From positions 1 through 45,460 of the forward strand of contig JALZWN010000045.1 in the NCBI GenBank assembly GCA_023300235.1: a stretch of 45,460 bases of DNA, read 5' to 3'. This document shows positions 36,709 through 44,817 of this stretch, piece after piece (the first letter of the stretch is position 1; every line of letters begins with the position of its first letter). This DNA is from Mariniblastus sp. Its GTDB lineage: Bacteria > Planctomycetota > Planctomycetia > Pirellulales > Pirellulaceae. The position numbers and the translations under genes were made by a program. Under the pieces are notes generated by a model. The model saw only the letters and a program-made list of their open reading frames with translations. It made no database searches and was not told the origin of the DNA.

Positions 36709-39700
36709 TAGGCTCCAACCAATTCACGGCTTTGGGCGACCATGCGAGTGATCAATTCCATCAAGCGTTCATCGTTAAATGGCTTGGTCACGTGTTCGTT
36801 GGCTCCGGCTTCAGCGGCCATCTTCCGGTGTTTTTCAGCTGCTCGCGATGTTACCATCACAACTGGAGTCGATGAGAATTCGCTTTGGGTACGGATCCGG
36901 CGAACAAATTCTAGACCGTCCATGCGCGGCATTTCCATGTCGCACAAGAACACGTCTGGCGGTGTTTCCGCGTTGGCCAATTGCTCGATCGCGTCGACGC
37001 CGTCCTTCGCGTCCAAAACGTCCCAGCCGTGCAGACGTAGGAGGTTGGTTGTGACGCGGCGGACCGACAACGAATCGTCGATGACCATCGCCAGCTTGCG
37101 GCGGTTGGCGGCCATGGATTCAAGTCGCTGGAAGCTGCTGGACATTGCGGAGGTCGTTTCTTGACCGCACAAGTCAGCCGGATCTAGGATTGGAATCACG
37201 GTACCATCACCAGAGACCGTAGCACCGATGTAACCGGGGACGGTTCGCAGGTGATCGCCAAGCGTTTTGACCACGATATCCTGTCCACCTTCGATTGAAT
37301 CAACCGTAACAGCGGATTCATCATCGCCAGCACGAATGATCAACATTGGACGAGCTGATTCGAAGTGACTCTCGTCCGCGTCCGCCATGCCCATGTGAAC
37401 TGATAGATGTCGAAGTTGCAGAGTTCCGTCCGCGGTGCGAATCAACGCTTGTTCACCAACATGTGAAACGTTGCTTGGCTCCAAACGAGTGATCTGTTGG
37501 ATCGCCTGCATTGGCACGGCGAACTGATGGCCGTTTGATTCGACCATCAATGCACGAGTTGTAGCGAGTGTGGTTGGCAGGTGAATTGTGAACGTTGAAC
37601 CCTCGCCAATTTCGCTTTCGACGCCGATGGTGCCCTTCAAACGTTTGACCGCTTCACGAACCACGTCCATGCCAACACCTCGGCCTGAAACGTCGGTCAA
37701 TGAGTCGGCGGTGCTGAAACCGGGTAAGAAAATTAACTCGAGCAACTCTTGTTTATTCAGCGGCTGGCTCTCGCTGATCAAGCCTCGCTCAATTGCTTTC
37801 GCGCGAATTCTTTCGAGGTCAATTCCGCGTCCATCGTCGATGATACGCAGGGTAACACGCGTACCTTGGTTCAACGCTTGGAGCGTTAAGTTGGCTCGTT
37901 CGGGCTTGCCGGTTGCGCGTCGTTGTTTTGGAGTTTCGATGCCGTGATCAAGACCGTTGCGGACCAAGTGCAACAGCGGATCGATAATCTCTTCCAACAC
38001 GGTTTTGTCTAGTTCGGTGTTTCCACCGACGACTTTCAAGTCGACTTTCTTGCCAATCTTGTTCGAAACCGTTCGCACGGTTCGCTCAAGGCGATTCGCG
38101 ATGCTATCCACGGGAACCATGCGAATCTGCAGCAGTGTATCCTGTGCGTCGCGATTGTAGCGTTGCTGACGTCCGAGTAGTGAATGTAAATCACCGTGCA
38201 GGTTCTTCAATTCACTGGTAATCACGGCCACGTCGCTGGTGGCTTCGGAAAGCGATCGAGCGGTCAAATGGAAGTCGGTGTAGCGGTCAAATTCGAGTTC
38301 GTCGAGTTGATTCGATCGTTGTTCGATTCCATCGAAACGTAGTTTCTGGTTTTGATGATCGAAGACGTGAGTTCGTCGGCCCGACTTCAGTGCGTCAACA
38401 CTGTACCGAGTCTCTACTTCTTGAGCCACGTTTCGGAAACGCTGCAGCGAGGTGTTCATGTCCTCGATGCGAGCCTCAAAGTCAGACAAGCGTTGATTGA
38501 ATGCGGAACGGTTAACAACCATCTCGCCAATCAAAGCAACCAAGCCGTCTAGGCGATCAATCGGTACTCGCAAGTACTGTTGATCTTTCTTGGGTTTGGC
38601 TTTTTCGTCAGAAGCTTTATCAACAACCGGTGCTGCCTTTTGCTCGCCAATTTTGACGTCTGAAGTGGTCGAGAGCTTAGTTGACTTTACAGCCTGTTCG
38701 GCTTTCGCTTCAACAATAACGACTTCTGTGTGGGGTGCCGCGCCCTTGGTCGCTGCCAACTCGGCTGCATAATTAGCGTATAGCTTTGAAATAATACTGA
38801 TTGATTCTTCAGCGTCCGCGTCGCCCGCTTGAAGCGTCTGGACTTGGTCAGTCGTACGCAAAAACAAATCGACTTGAGCTTCGGTTGGCTCGGTTTGGCT
38901 GTCAGCAAGATAATCCAGCAAGTCTTCCATGCGGTGCGTCAGCCGAGTGATCACCTCAAGGCCAACCGCTGCTGCGGCTCCTTTGAGTGTGTGAGTGGAA
39001 CGGCGAACTTGGCCGAGCGAATCGACGTCGCTACGGTCGGTGTTCATTTTGTGCAAACCGGCATACATGCTGCGGAGATGGTCTTCGGCTTCTTCGGCGA
39101 AGATCTCAACCAGTTCATCTGGCAAGGTCATGCCGCTGGTCAGCTGCTTGCGAATTTCTTGAACGTCTTCGTCCGAGATCTCATCAACGACGGTTGGTGC
39201 GGTGGTTGCTGGGGTGCTCTGGTCGGCTTGGCCCGTAGTTTCTTCTTTGACTTGAGCAGCTTCAACGACGGGGCCAGCGATCGATTCGCCCGCGGTTACG
39301 GCCTCGATCTGTTTGTCGAAATCGATCGAAACCTTTTGTAGTTGTTGAGCCAGTTCGTCGAAATCAGTTTCCATTACGAAGATGTCTGAAAGCAAATCGG
39401 CAGCGTCTAAGCACAGGCTAACTTGCGTTTCGGTGGCTCCGCGTTCCTGTTCGAGCAATAGGTTTAGCAAGGTTTCCAAACGCCAGGTAAGTTTGCTGAC
39501 CGCGGGTGAACCTACGGCACCGGCGGCGCCCTTGAGTGTGTGGGCGGATCGGCGGATGTCGCTGATGGCTTCCATGTCATTGTGTTCAACACGAAGGCGA
39601 TCCAAGCCATCGGTGATCGTATTCAAGTGATCGTCGGCTTCTTCGGCGAAAATTTCCACCAACTCCTCTGGCATATTGCCGTTGGCACGAAGGTCGTCGA

Positions 39701-39734
39701 CGAATTCTTGAAGTTCAATTTTCGATTCTGACAT
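36708..39734 (-). CDS. cheA: Hybrid histidine kinase CheA with two HPt domains and a REC domain (ChpA-like)
   Basis: 1008 aa. HPt domains at about 22-125 (RRSAHTLKGAAG, His65) and about 205-310 (RRSTHTLKGAAA, His248) both keep the phosphorylatable His. An Ala/Lys/Thr linker follows, then the dimerisation region (about 385-540). The HATPase has N-box Asn593/His597 (LVRNGLDHG), DDGRGID (633-639) and GRGVGMD (684-690). A CheW regulatory domain lies at about 722-855. A C-terminal REC domain lies at about 880-1000 with Asp886/Asp887, phosphoacceptor Asp932, Thr962 and Lys984. Multi-HPt plus REC is typical of ChpA and PixL rather than of flagellar CheA. The receptor gene precedes it by 187 bases; the CheW gene follows with TAATG overlap. 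All catalytic residues are intact. Confidence 0.95.
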   Translation of the reverse strand: MSESKIELQEFVDDLRANGNMPEELVEIFAEEADDHLNTITDGLDRLRVEHNDMEAISDIRRSAHTLKGAAGAVGSPAVSKLTWRLETLLNLLLEQERGATETQVSLCLDAADLLSDIFVMETDFDELAQQLQKVSIDFDKQIEAVTAGESIAGPVVEAAQVKEETTGQADQSTPATTAPTVVDEISDEDVQEIRKQLTSGMTLPDELVEIFAEEAEDHLRSMYAGLHKMNTDRSDVDSLGQVRRSTHTLKGAAAAVGLEVITRLTHRMEDLLDYLADSQTEPTEAQVDLFLRTTDQVQTLQAGDADAEESISIISKLYANYAAELAATKGAAPHTEVVIVEAKAEQAVKSTKLSTTSDVKIGEQKAAPVVDKASDEKAKPKKDQQYLRVPIDRLDGLVALIGEMVVNRSAFNQRLSDFEARIEDMNTSLQRFRNVAQEVETRYSVDALKSGRRTHVFDHQNQKLRFDGIEQRSNQLDELEFDRYTDFHLTARSLSEATSDVAVITSELKNLHGDLHSLLGRQQRYNRDAQDTLLQIRMVPVDSIANRLERTVRTVSNKIGKKVDLKVVGGNTELDKTVLEEIIDPLLHLVRNGLDHGIETPKQRRATGKPERANLTLQALNQGTRVTLRIIDDGRGIDLERIRAKAIERGLISESQPLNKQELLELIFLPGFSTADSLTDVSGRGVGMDVVREAVKRLKGTIGVESEIGEGSTFTIHLPTTLATTRALMVESNGHQFAVPMQAIQQITRLEPSNVSHVGEQALIRTADGTLQLRHLSVHMGMADADESHFESARPMLIIRAGDDESAVTVDSIEGGQDIVVKTLGDHLRTVPGYIGATVSGDGTVIPILDPADLCGQETTSAMSSSFQRLESMAANRRKLAMVIDDSLSVRRVTTNLLRLHGWDVLDAKDGVDAIEQLANAETPPDVFLCDMEMPRMDGLEFVRRIRTQSEFSSTPVVMVTSRAAEKHRKMAAEAGANEHVTKPFNDERLMELITRMVAQSRELVGA

Positions 39735-39857
39735 GATATTTCTCGATTGAGGACACCGTGTTCAATGAGGAACGGGGATCCAATTGAATTTGGGGGGAGC
39801 CTTGGCTGATTAATGCGAGTGCTGCCGATAGGGTTCAAGCAGCAGAGAGAAATCGCC

Positions 39858-39900
39858 CGACCGACGCTGACGGTTTTAGATCCGTCAGCGCGAGGTCGGT
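39858..39900. promoter_or_regulatory. Stem-loop between receptor and cheA genes
   Basis: cgctgacgg (39865-39873) and ccgtcagcg (39882-39890) form a perfect 9-bp stem with an 8-base loop, extended by an imperfect cgacc/ggtcg pair. There is no U tract on the minus strand, so it looks more like an mRNA processing or partial attenuation element that would set the receptor to kinase ratio than a full terminator. Confidence 0.5.
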
Positions 39901-39921
39901 AATTTCTACCAACAGAGTTTT

Positions 39922-42840
39922 CTAGACTTCAACTGTTAGGAAAGTCTTCAACAGGCCGATGCTGGCGTCTTGGTAAGAACCATCGTTGCCGGCAAGCATT
40001 GCTCCGGTGACATCACCGGCGACTTCTGCTGCTGACACTTCAGCAACGCCCATGGCCCAGGCAGCGAACTGACGTCCTGAAGCTGGCTGGCAGTACTTAA
40101 TGTCACATCCAGCGATGCTAGAACCATTTGCGACTTCTGCATAAGCAGCTTGCACAGCAGACTCAGATCCTTCAAGAACCTGAAGGAAATGTGTCTCAGT
40201 GTGCAAGACCATTCCGGTCACTTCACGACCTGGGTTGGTTTCACGTGCTGAGGCAACCAAGCCATCTACGTCGCAGGTGCTTGACTTCACGCCGGTGTAA
40301 ACCAGGCAGTACAAGTCGGCTTGACCGCTGTTGACGATGTTAGAAACATCTTCAACTTGGCTAAGAACGTTTCGCTCTTCAGCGTCACTATCACGGTCCA
40401 AAACAAACTGAGATACCGATTCACCAAGCTGGTTCGCCAATGTCGCCAGAGACGTAACTTGCTCGGTCGCTTCACGAGACTTGTGAGCAGAGCTTTTGGT
40501 AGCATCAGAGATTTGGTTCATCGTATCGGCAATTTCTTGCGACGCTTTCGCTTGTGTCAACGCAGATGTCGAAACTTGCTGAATCATGTCTTCCAGCGAT
40601 TTCGAAACGTCGTTAATTTCAGCCAGCGTTTCACCCGCCTGAGAAGCAAGGTGAGAACCTTCCACAACCTCACGGGTTGATTCTTCCATGTCGGTGATCG
40701 CCTCAGACGTTTCCGTCTGAATCGTTTTAATCAGCGAGGCGATCTGCTTTGTCGCATCAGTAGATCGTTCAGCCAGACGCTCAACTTCTTCCGCAACAAC
40801 CGCAAAACCCTGTCCCGCGTCACCCGCCATCGCCGCCTGAATCGAAGCGTTCAACGCCAAGATAGAAGTACGGTCAGCAATGTCAGAAATCAACTGGACG
40901 ATCTCACCAATTTCTTGCGATGATTCACCCAGACGCTTAATACGTTTAGAAGTCTGTTGCACCTGTTCACGGATGCGATCCATACCTTCAACGGTGTTCG
41001 CCACGGCCTCGTAACCACGTGTCGCAGTTTCACGGGCTTGCTTCGCAACCGCCACCGAGTTTTCGGTTTCTTTCGCAACCGTCTGGAACTGGTCAGTCAT
41101 GCTCAACACCTTATTCGATGTTTGACCAATTCGAGCTGCTTGAGATTCACTTTCAGCGGACAACTTGTTCGATGCGTCTACAATCTCGTCCGCAGATGAG
41201 GTTACCATGTAAGACGCGTTTTGCACACGCTGGACAATACCGCGAAGTTCTTCCGCCATATGGTTAACCGAGCCCGCAATCGCACCCGTGATGTCACTAC
41301 GAACCTCGGCAGCAACTCCTAGGTTACCAGACGCGATCTGCTCCATCTCGCCAATCAAACTTTCAATCGACGATTCGATTTCAGCACGTTCATCAGAAGA
41401 CTGAATCAAAGACAGCGTGTTGTCAGACATCGCGTTCAACGCGACGGCAACGTCACCAAGTTCATCGTTGGTGATTTTTTCAGCACGAGCGTCGAACATA
41501 CCAATACCAATCATCGACAACATGTCGGTAATCGAGTCCGCTTGTTTTCGAATACGTCCAGCAATTAAGTAAATCGCAGTAAAACCAGCAATCGACGCTA
41601 ACAAGAACAAAAACAAGCCTTGCTGAGCGACAGAAAGGAAAGAAATTGGTCCCTTCACTTCCGCTTCGTCAATTTCTGACATCAACGCCCAAGTAATCGG
41701 TTGTGCCTGTCCTTCGACACCGGCGTAAATTTGTACCGGAGCCCACGCGCTGTATACAGGCTCGCCTCGGTAGTCAGGAATGATTTTTTTTCCAGAGTTA
41801 CCTTTAAATGCTTCCTGGGTTGCGATGGTGTCAACGGCCTGTTCAAAGGTCACGTCTTCACCTCGCTCTTCGGCAAAACGCGAGTTGTTACGCATCAAAA
41901 GGTCTTTTCCGACCGCATAAGTCTCACCTGTGTTACCTAGACCAGTACGTTCACCCATAATGGCCGCAATTTTATCCAAAGGCATCTGGAAGATCGCAAC
42001 GCCGATTTTTGTGTCACCTTCGTAGATCGGCGATGAAATGAAAGATGCCGGAGCTTCGTAAGAAGGAATGTAATCTTCATAGTCAACTAGAAAGACGTCA
42101 TCTTTCGATGTTGCATTGGCAGCCAATTCAAACGCTTTACCAAAGTTGGTTCCCGCGTATGGACCTTGCGACAATGAAGTCGTGAAGTCCAATTCCTTAA
42201 ACACGGAATAAACAATGTCGCCTGATTTCAGGTCGCACAAGAAAATATCGTAGTAACCAAACTTCTGCAGGTAACTTCGAACGATCGGGTGATACGTGCC
42301 ATGAAGTTTTGAGTAAGTAGTAGCATCCTCGGCAGCGTCCAATTTTTCCTTTGAACCAAGCGGATTGGGGTTGTTCGCAATGTATTGATGTTGCAAGAAA
42401 ATTGAATCGCTATCCAGTGGCCCGAGTTGTTCTGTGACTGGCGGTTTCTTCCCTGTAATGCCTTCAAATTCGTTGGTAAAGTTGATTTTGTAGTACGCTT
42501 CAACTTTTGTCCGCATCTCGGCTAGTTGATCAGCAGTGACTTCGGCTTCGGACGCCGCAGCAACTTCAGCAGCTGGGAACTGCTTCATCGCTTCAACGAT
42601 CATTGCGTTTTCGCTAAAGGTACGAACTTGATTTTCGATCAGCTCAAAGTAACCAGTTAGCTGGTTCGCCTTAACGGTCTTGATCGCTTCCAATTGGTCA
42701 ATCGCCTTGGTTTCAATCGCGGTGTAGGAAGACGAGTAAATCGACCAACCTACTACGAAAGTCGGCAGAGTACCAATAAGAAACAACAGAAAGAACAACT
42801 TCCTGGAGATGCTTTGGCTAATAAATTGAACAATATTCAT
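39922..42840 (-). CDS. PilJ-type chemoreceptor fused to a C-terminal BLUF blue-light domain
   Basis: 972 aa. TM1 (about 14-36), a large periplasmic dCache-like region (about 38-398), TM2 (about 403-428), HAMP (428-480) and a second HAMP-like segment (about 495-540). The MCP signalling hairpin (about 545-812) has tip [19 protein letters not shown]; the IQAAMAG and following ERLAERS are the PilJ/PixJ form, not the enteric form. A 28-residue linker precedes a BLUF domain (842-935). BLUF domains bind FAD and respond to blue light through Tyr, Asn, Gln and Trp/Met. All are present: Tyr848 (LVYTG), Asn869, Gln887 (FLQVLEG), Trp928 and Met930 (FAAWAMG), and the Gln-Trp and Gln-Met spacings equal those of AppA and PixD. 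A 37-residue tail follows. SD gagga lies before the ATG. The protein could sense both a periplasmic cue and light. Confidence 0.93.
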   Translation of the reverse strand: MNIVQFISQSISRKLFFLLFLIGTLPTFVVGWSIYSSSYTAIETKAIDQLEAIKTVKANQLTGYFELIENQVRTFSENAMIVEAMKQFPAAEVAAASEAEVTADQLAEMRTKVEAYYKINFTNEFEGITGKKPPVTEQLGPLDSDSIFLQHQYIANNPNPLGSKEKLDAAEDATTYSKLHGTYHPIVRSYLQKFGYYDIFLCDLKSGDIVYSVFKELDFTTSLSQGPYAGTNFGKAFELAANATSKDDVFLVDYEDYIPSYEAPASFISSPIYEGDTKIGVAIFQMPLDKIAAIMGERTGLGNTGETYAVGKDLLMRNNSRFAEERGEDVTFEQAVDTIATQEAFKGNSGKKIIPDYRGEPVYSAWAPVQIYAGVEGQAQPITWALMSEIDEAEVKGPISFLSVAQQGLFLFLLASIAGFTAIYLIAGRIRKQADSITDMLSMIGIGMFDARAEKITNDELGDVAVALNAMSDNTLSLIQSSDERAEIESSIESLIGEMEQIASGNLGVAAEVRSDITGAIAGSVNHMAEELRGIVQRVQNASYMVTSSADEIVDASNKLSAESESQAARIGQTSNKVLSMTDQFQTVAKETENSVAVAKQARETATRGYEAVANTVEGMDRIREQVQQTSKRIKRLGESSQEIGEIVQLISDIADRTSILALNASIQAAMAGDAGQGFAVVAEEVERLAERSTDATKQIASLIKTIQTETSEAITDMEESTREVVEGSHLASQAGETLAEINDVSKSLEDMIQQVSTSALTQAKASQEIADTMNQISDATKSSAHKSREATEQVTSLATLANQLGESVSQFVLDRDSDAEERNVLSQVEDVSNIVNSGQADLYCLVYTGVKSSTCDVDGLVASARETNPGREVTGMVLHTETHFLQVLEGSESAVQAAYAEVANGSSIAGCDIKYCQPASGRQFAAWAMGVAEVSAAEVAGDVTGAMLAGNDGSYQDASIGLLKTFLTVEV

Positions 42841-42952
42841 CGAGGATTCCTCACGTGGTCGGATGGGTGGTTGTGGACGTAGTTAGTTGAGTAAGTAAAA
42901 CAATCGCTGACTGTGCGACAGACGAGTCGCATTTTTGAATGAGCCAATCAAA

Positions 42953-43723
42953 TTACCTTTGTGTGGCGAACCGTTTTAGTTCATCGCAGCCAAGTAGTTC
43001 GTCGGGGTCGATCAAAACGGTAGTCGCCTGATCGGTGACCGAAACGCTATCAGCGAAGTTAGCAATTCGATCGGACAGTCCAGCGAGAGGTTTACGCTCG
43101 CCGCTCAGGTTGCGGATGCCAAGTACCCGATCAACAACCAGAGCCGTGTGTGCGTTGTGACGCTCGCTATGGACAACAATAATCTTTTCACTTGCGGATT
43201 GGCGGTCACCAGGTAAGTCCAGCAGGTTACGGAAGTCCGTCACCGAAAGGATTTGCCCTCGCAAGTTAGTCACCCCACGAAGCCAAGCTGGCGTCCGCGG
43301 AAGAACGGTGACTTTTCCACAGCGATCAATTTCGCGAACTCCTGTCAAGGGAATTCCAAAAACTTGATCACCGACTGCGAATACGGCATGACGTGGTCCA
43401 ACGTCTTCTTGGTCCGTATCCGTTTGTTCTGTAGAGGCAGATTTTTTAGAGGCTAGTTTTTCAGAGGCAGATTTTTCGCCTGTTTCCAGTTCGGCAGTCA
43501 GCCCGGTTAGAATGGCGTCAAGTGCTCGTTCGCCCGGGAAACTGCCATCGTCTGATCCGCTATCTTGGTTGGCAAGGATCTTGGCTAGTTGCGCGTCGTT
43601 TTGAGCATCATCTTGGTCGTTGTCTTCAAGCCAATCACCAGCATCATTGCCAAAGGCGGCTAGCAGTGCGTCTTGCAAGTCGTCGCGATCTGACTTGGAC
43701 GGGTCCGTATTTGAATTGGACAT
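42953..43723 (-). CDS. cheW: CheW-like coupling protein (PilI-position) with acidic N-terminal extension
   Basis: 256 aa. The first 105 residues are Asp/Ser/Lys-rich, largely disordered, with a short repeat (SASEKLASKKSAS). The CheW domain spans about 110-250 (HAVFAVGDQVFGIPLTGVREI, TPAWLRGVTNLRGQILSVTDFR, HTALVVDRVLGIRNL), with the conserved NLRG core that binds receptor and kinase. It is longer than PilI (about 180 aa) because of the extension. The gene sits between the PilH-like regulator and the receptor, the same place as pilI. The upstream gap is 63 bases and the downstream gap 112 bases. Confidence 0.93.
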   Translation of the reverse strand: MSNSNTDPSKSDRDDLQDALLAAFGNDAGDWLEDNDQDDAQNDAQLAKILANQDSGSDDGSFPGERALDAILTGLTAELETGEKSASEKLASKKSASTEQTDTDQEDVGPRHAVFAVGDQVFGIPLTGVREIDRCGKVTVLPRTPAWLRGVTNLRGQILSVTDFRNLLDLPGDRQSASEKIIVVHSERHNAHTALVVDRVLGIRNLSGERKPLAGLSDRIANFADSVSVTDQATTVLIDPDELLGCDELKRFATQR

Positions 43724-43786
43724 ATTTAATTGTGTGTGTAAAAGACGTTTGTGATGAGTGGGTGTAGTACGGCTTTTTGTGTGCGT

Positions 43787-44164
43787 CTACGGAGTCGCAA
43801 CGGAGATCAGGCTCTCCACTGACTCGATTAATTTCTCTGGATCAACTGGCTTGGCCAGGTATCCATCGGCTCCCTGTCGTTGACTCCAGATACGATCTTT
43901 TTCCATCGCCTTGGAGGTTACGATCATGACCTTGATGGCAAGATCTGGATCTGACTTGATCGAACGGCAGACTTGGTAGCCGTTCTTTTTTGGAAGGACG
44001 ATGTCTAACACAACCAGTTCAGGGTGATGTTCGAGTGTTAACTCAATCGCCTGCTGCCCGTCTTCTGCGGTCAACACGTGGTAGCCTTGTTGCTCAAGGA
44101 TGCCAGCAATTTTTCGCCGAGTCGTGGGGCTATCTTCAGCTACCAAGATGGTTTGTTTTTCCAT
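43787..44164 (-). CDS. Single-domain response regulator, PilH-like
   Basis: 125 aa, one receiver domain. Acidic pocket Glu10/Asp11 (VAEDSPTTRRK), phosphoacceptor Asp54 (LVVLDIVLPKKNG), switch Thr83 (IVTSKAMEKD) and Lys105 (YLAKPVD). The pattern IWSQRQGADGYLAKPV resembles PilH and PixH, as does the position just before the CheW gene. It has no output domain, so it acts as a phosphate sink or a direct-binding CheY-type signal. PilH in Pseudomonas opposes PilG at the pilus motors; the same here is inference. Confidence 0.92.
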   Translation of the reverse strand: MEKQTILVAEDSPTTRRKIAGILEQQGYHVLTAEDGQQAIELTLEHHPELVVLDIVLPKKNGYQVCRSIKSDPDLAIKVMIVTSKAMEKDRIWSQRQGADGYLAKPVDPEKLIESVESLISVATP

Positions 44165-44203
44165 GATGCTAAGCTCTCTTTCTTGAAATGCGAAACATCA
44201 TCT

Positions 44204-44728
44204 CTACCAGTTCTTGGTGAACTCTTCGACGAACAATTCCATGCTCTGTTCGACTTGCCTGACAACACTAGATTCAGATCCTAAGCGTTGGATGGTGGCT
44301 ACAAAAACTGTTGCACAGACTTTCGCCATTGAAACGCCAAGCTGAGTGTGTGTGGCGACTGAATTTTCGTCGACGGAGTCAAAGAACACGCGAACGAAAG
44401 AATGTTTCCACGACTGGCTTTTAACCACCTTGCGATGCTCATTGATTTTCTTAATGGTCGACTGCATCGCGACTCTTATATCTTCCATGTCATCTAGGAG
44501 ATGAGCTTCAGAGAAGTCTATTAGCATCTTGAGCATTCGCTCGGACGTCACATCGGATTCGCCAACTTGGACGTCGCGGTAGCCTTCTTTGGCAACAGCA
44601 AGCTGATGTTCAAGCTGGCAGACCAAGTCAATGCACGCGATTTCCATCTCGGTGTCAGTGTTGATGGGAGCTGCAGCTTTTGTTGGCTGGCTGGTTATCG
44701 TTTTAGATTGTTGGGGTGCGTGGTTCAT
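44204..44728 (-). CDS. Unknown 174-aa protein between the two response regulators
   Basis: I do not recognise a family. The N-terminus (about 1-25) is polar and disordered. The rest is mostly helical with heptad-like stretches (IDLVCQLEHQLAVAKEG, LDDMEDIRVAMQSTIKKINEH, VRQVEQSMELFVEEF). No signal peptide or membrane segment is seen, so it is cytoplasmic. The gaps are 89 bases upstream and 39 bases downstream, on the same strand, which indicates an operon. Pil-Chp and Pix operons I know of have no gene here, so it may be a system-specific adaptor, phosphatase or regulator. No CheZ, CheC or CheX motif was identifiable. Confidence 0.82.
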   Translation of the reverse strand: MNHAPQQSKTITSQPTKAAAPINTDTEMEIACIDLVCQLEHQLAVAKEGYRDVQVGESDVTSERMLKMLIDFSEAHLLDDMEDIRVAMQSTIKKINEHRKVVKSQSWKHSFVRVFFDSVDENSVATHTQLGVSMAKVCATVFVATIQRLGSESSVVRQVEQSMELFVEEFTKNW

Positions 44729-44817
44729 TTCACTATCACTATCGCAATCGTTTGCGCTTTGAGGTATTCAAAATGTCTTTTGAGGAATGGGGGATGTTCG
44801 ATTGGAAGTGGTGTGGT

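Noticed and set aside
38829-39341. 170-codon plus-strand frame inside cheA
   Set aside because: Antisense to the HPt-coding region; the cheA frame has conserved motifs throughout.
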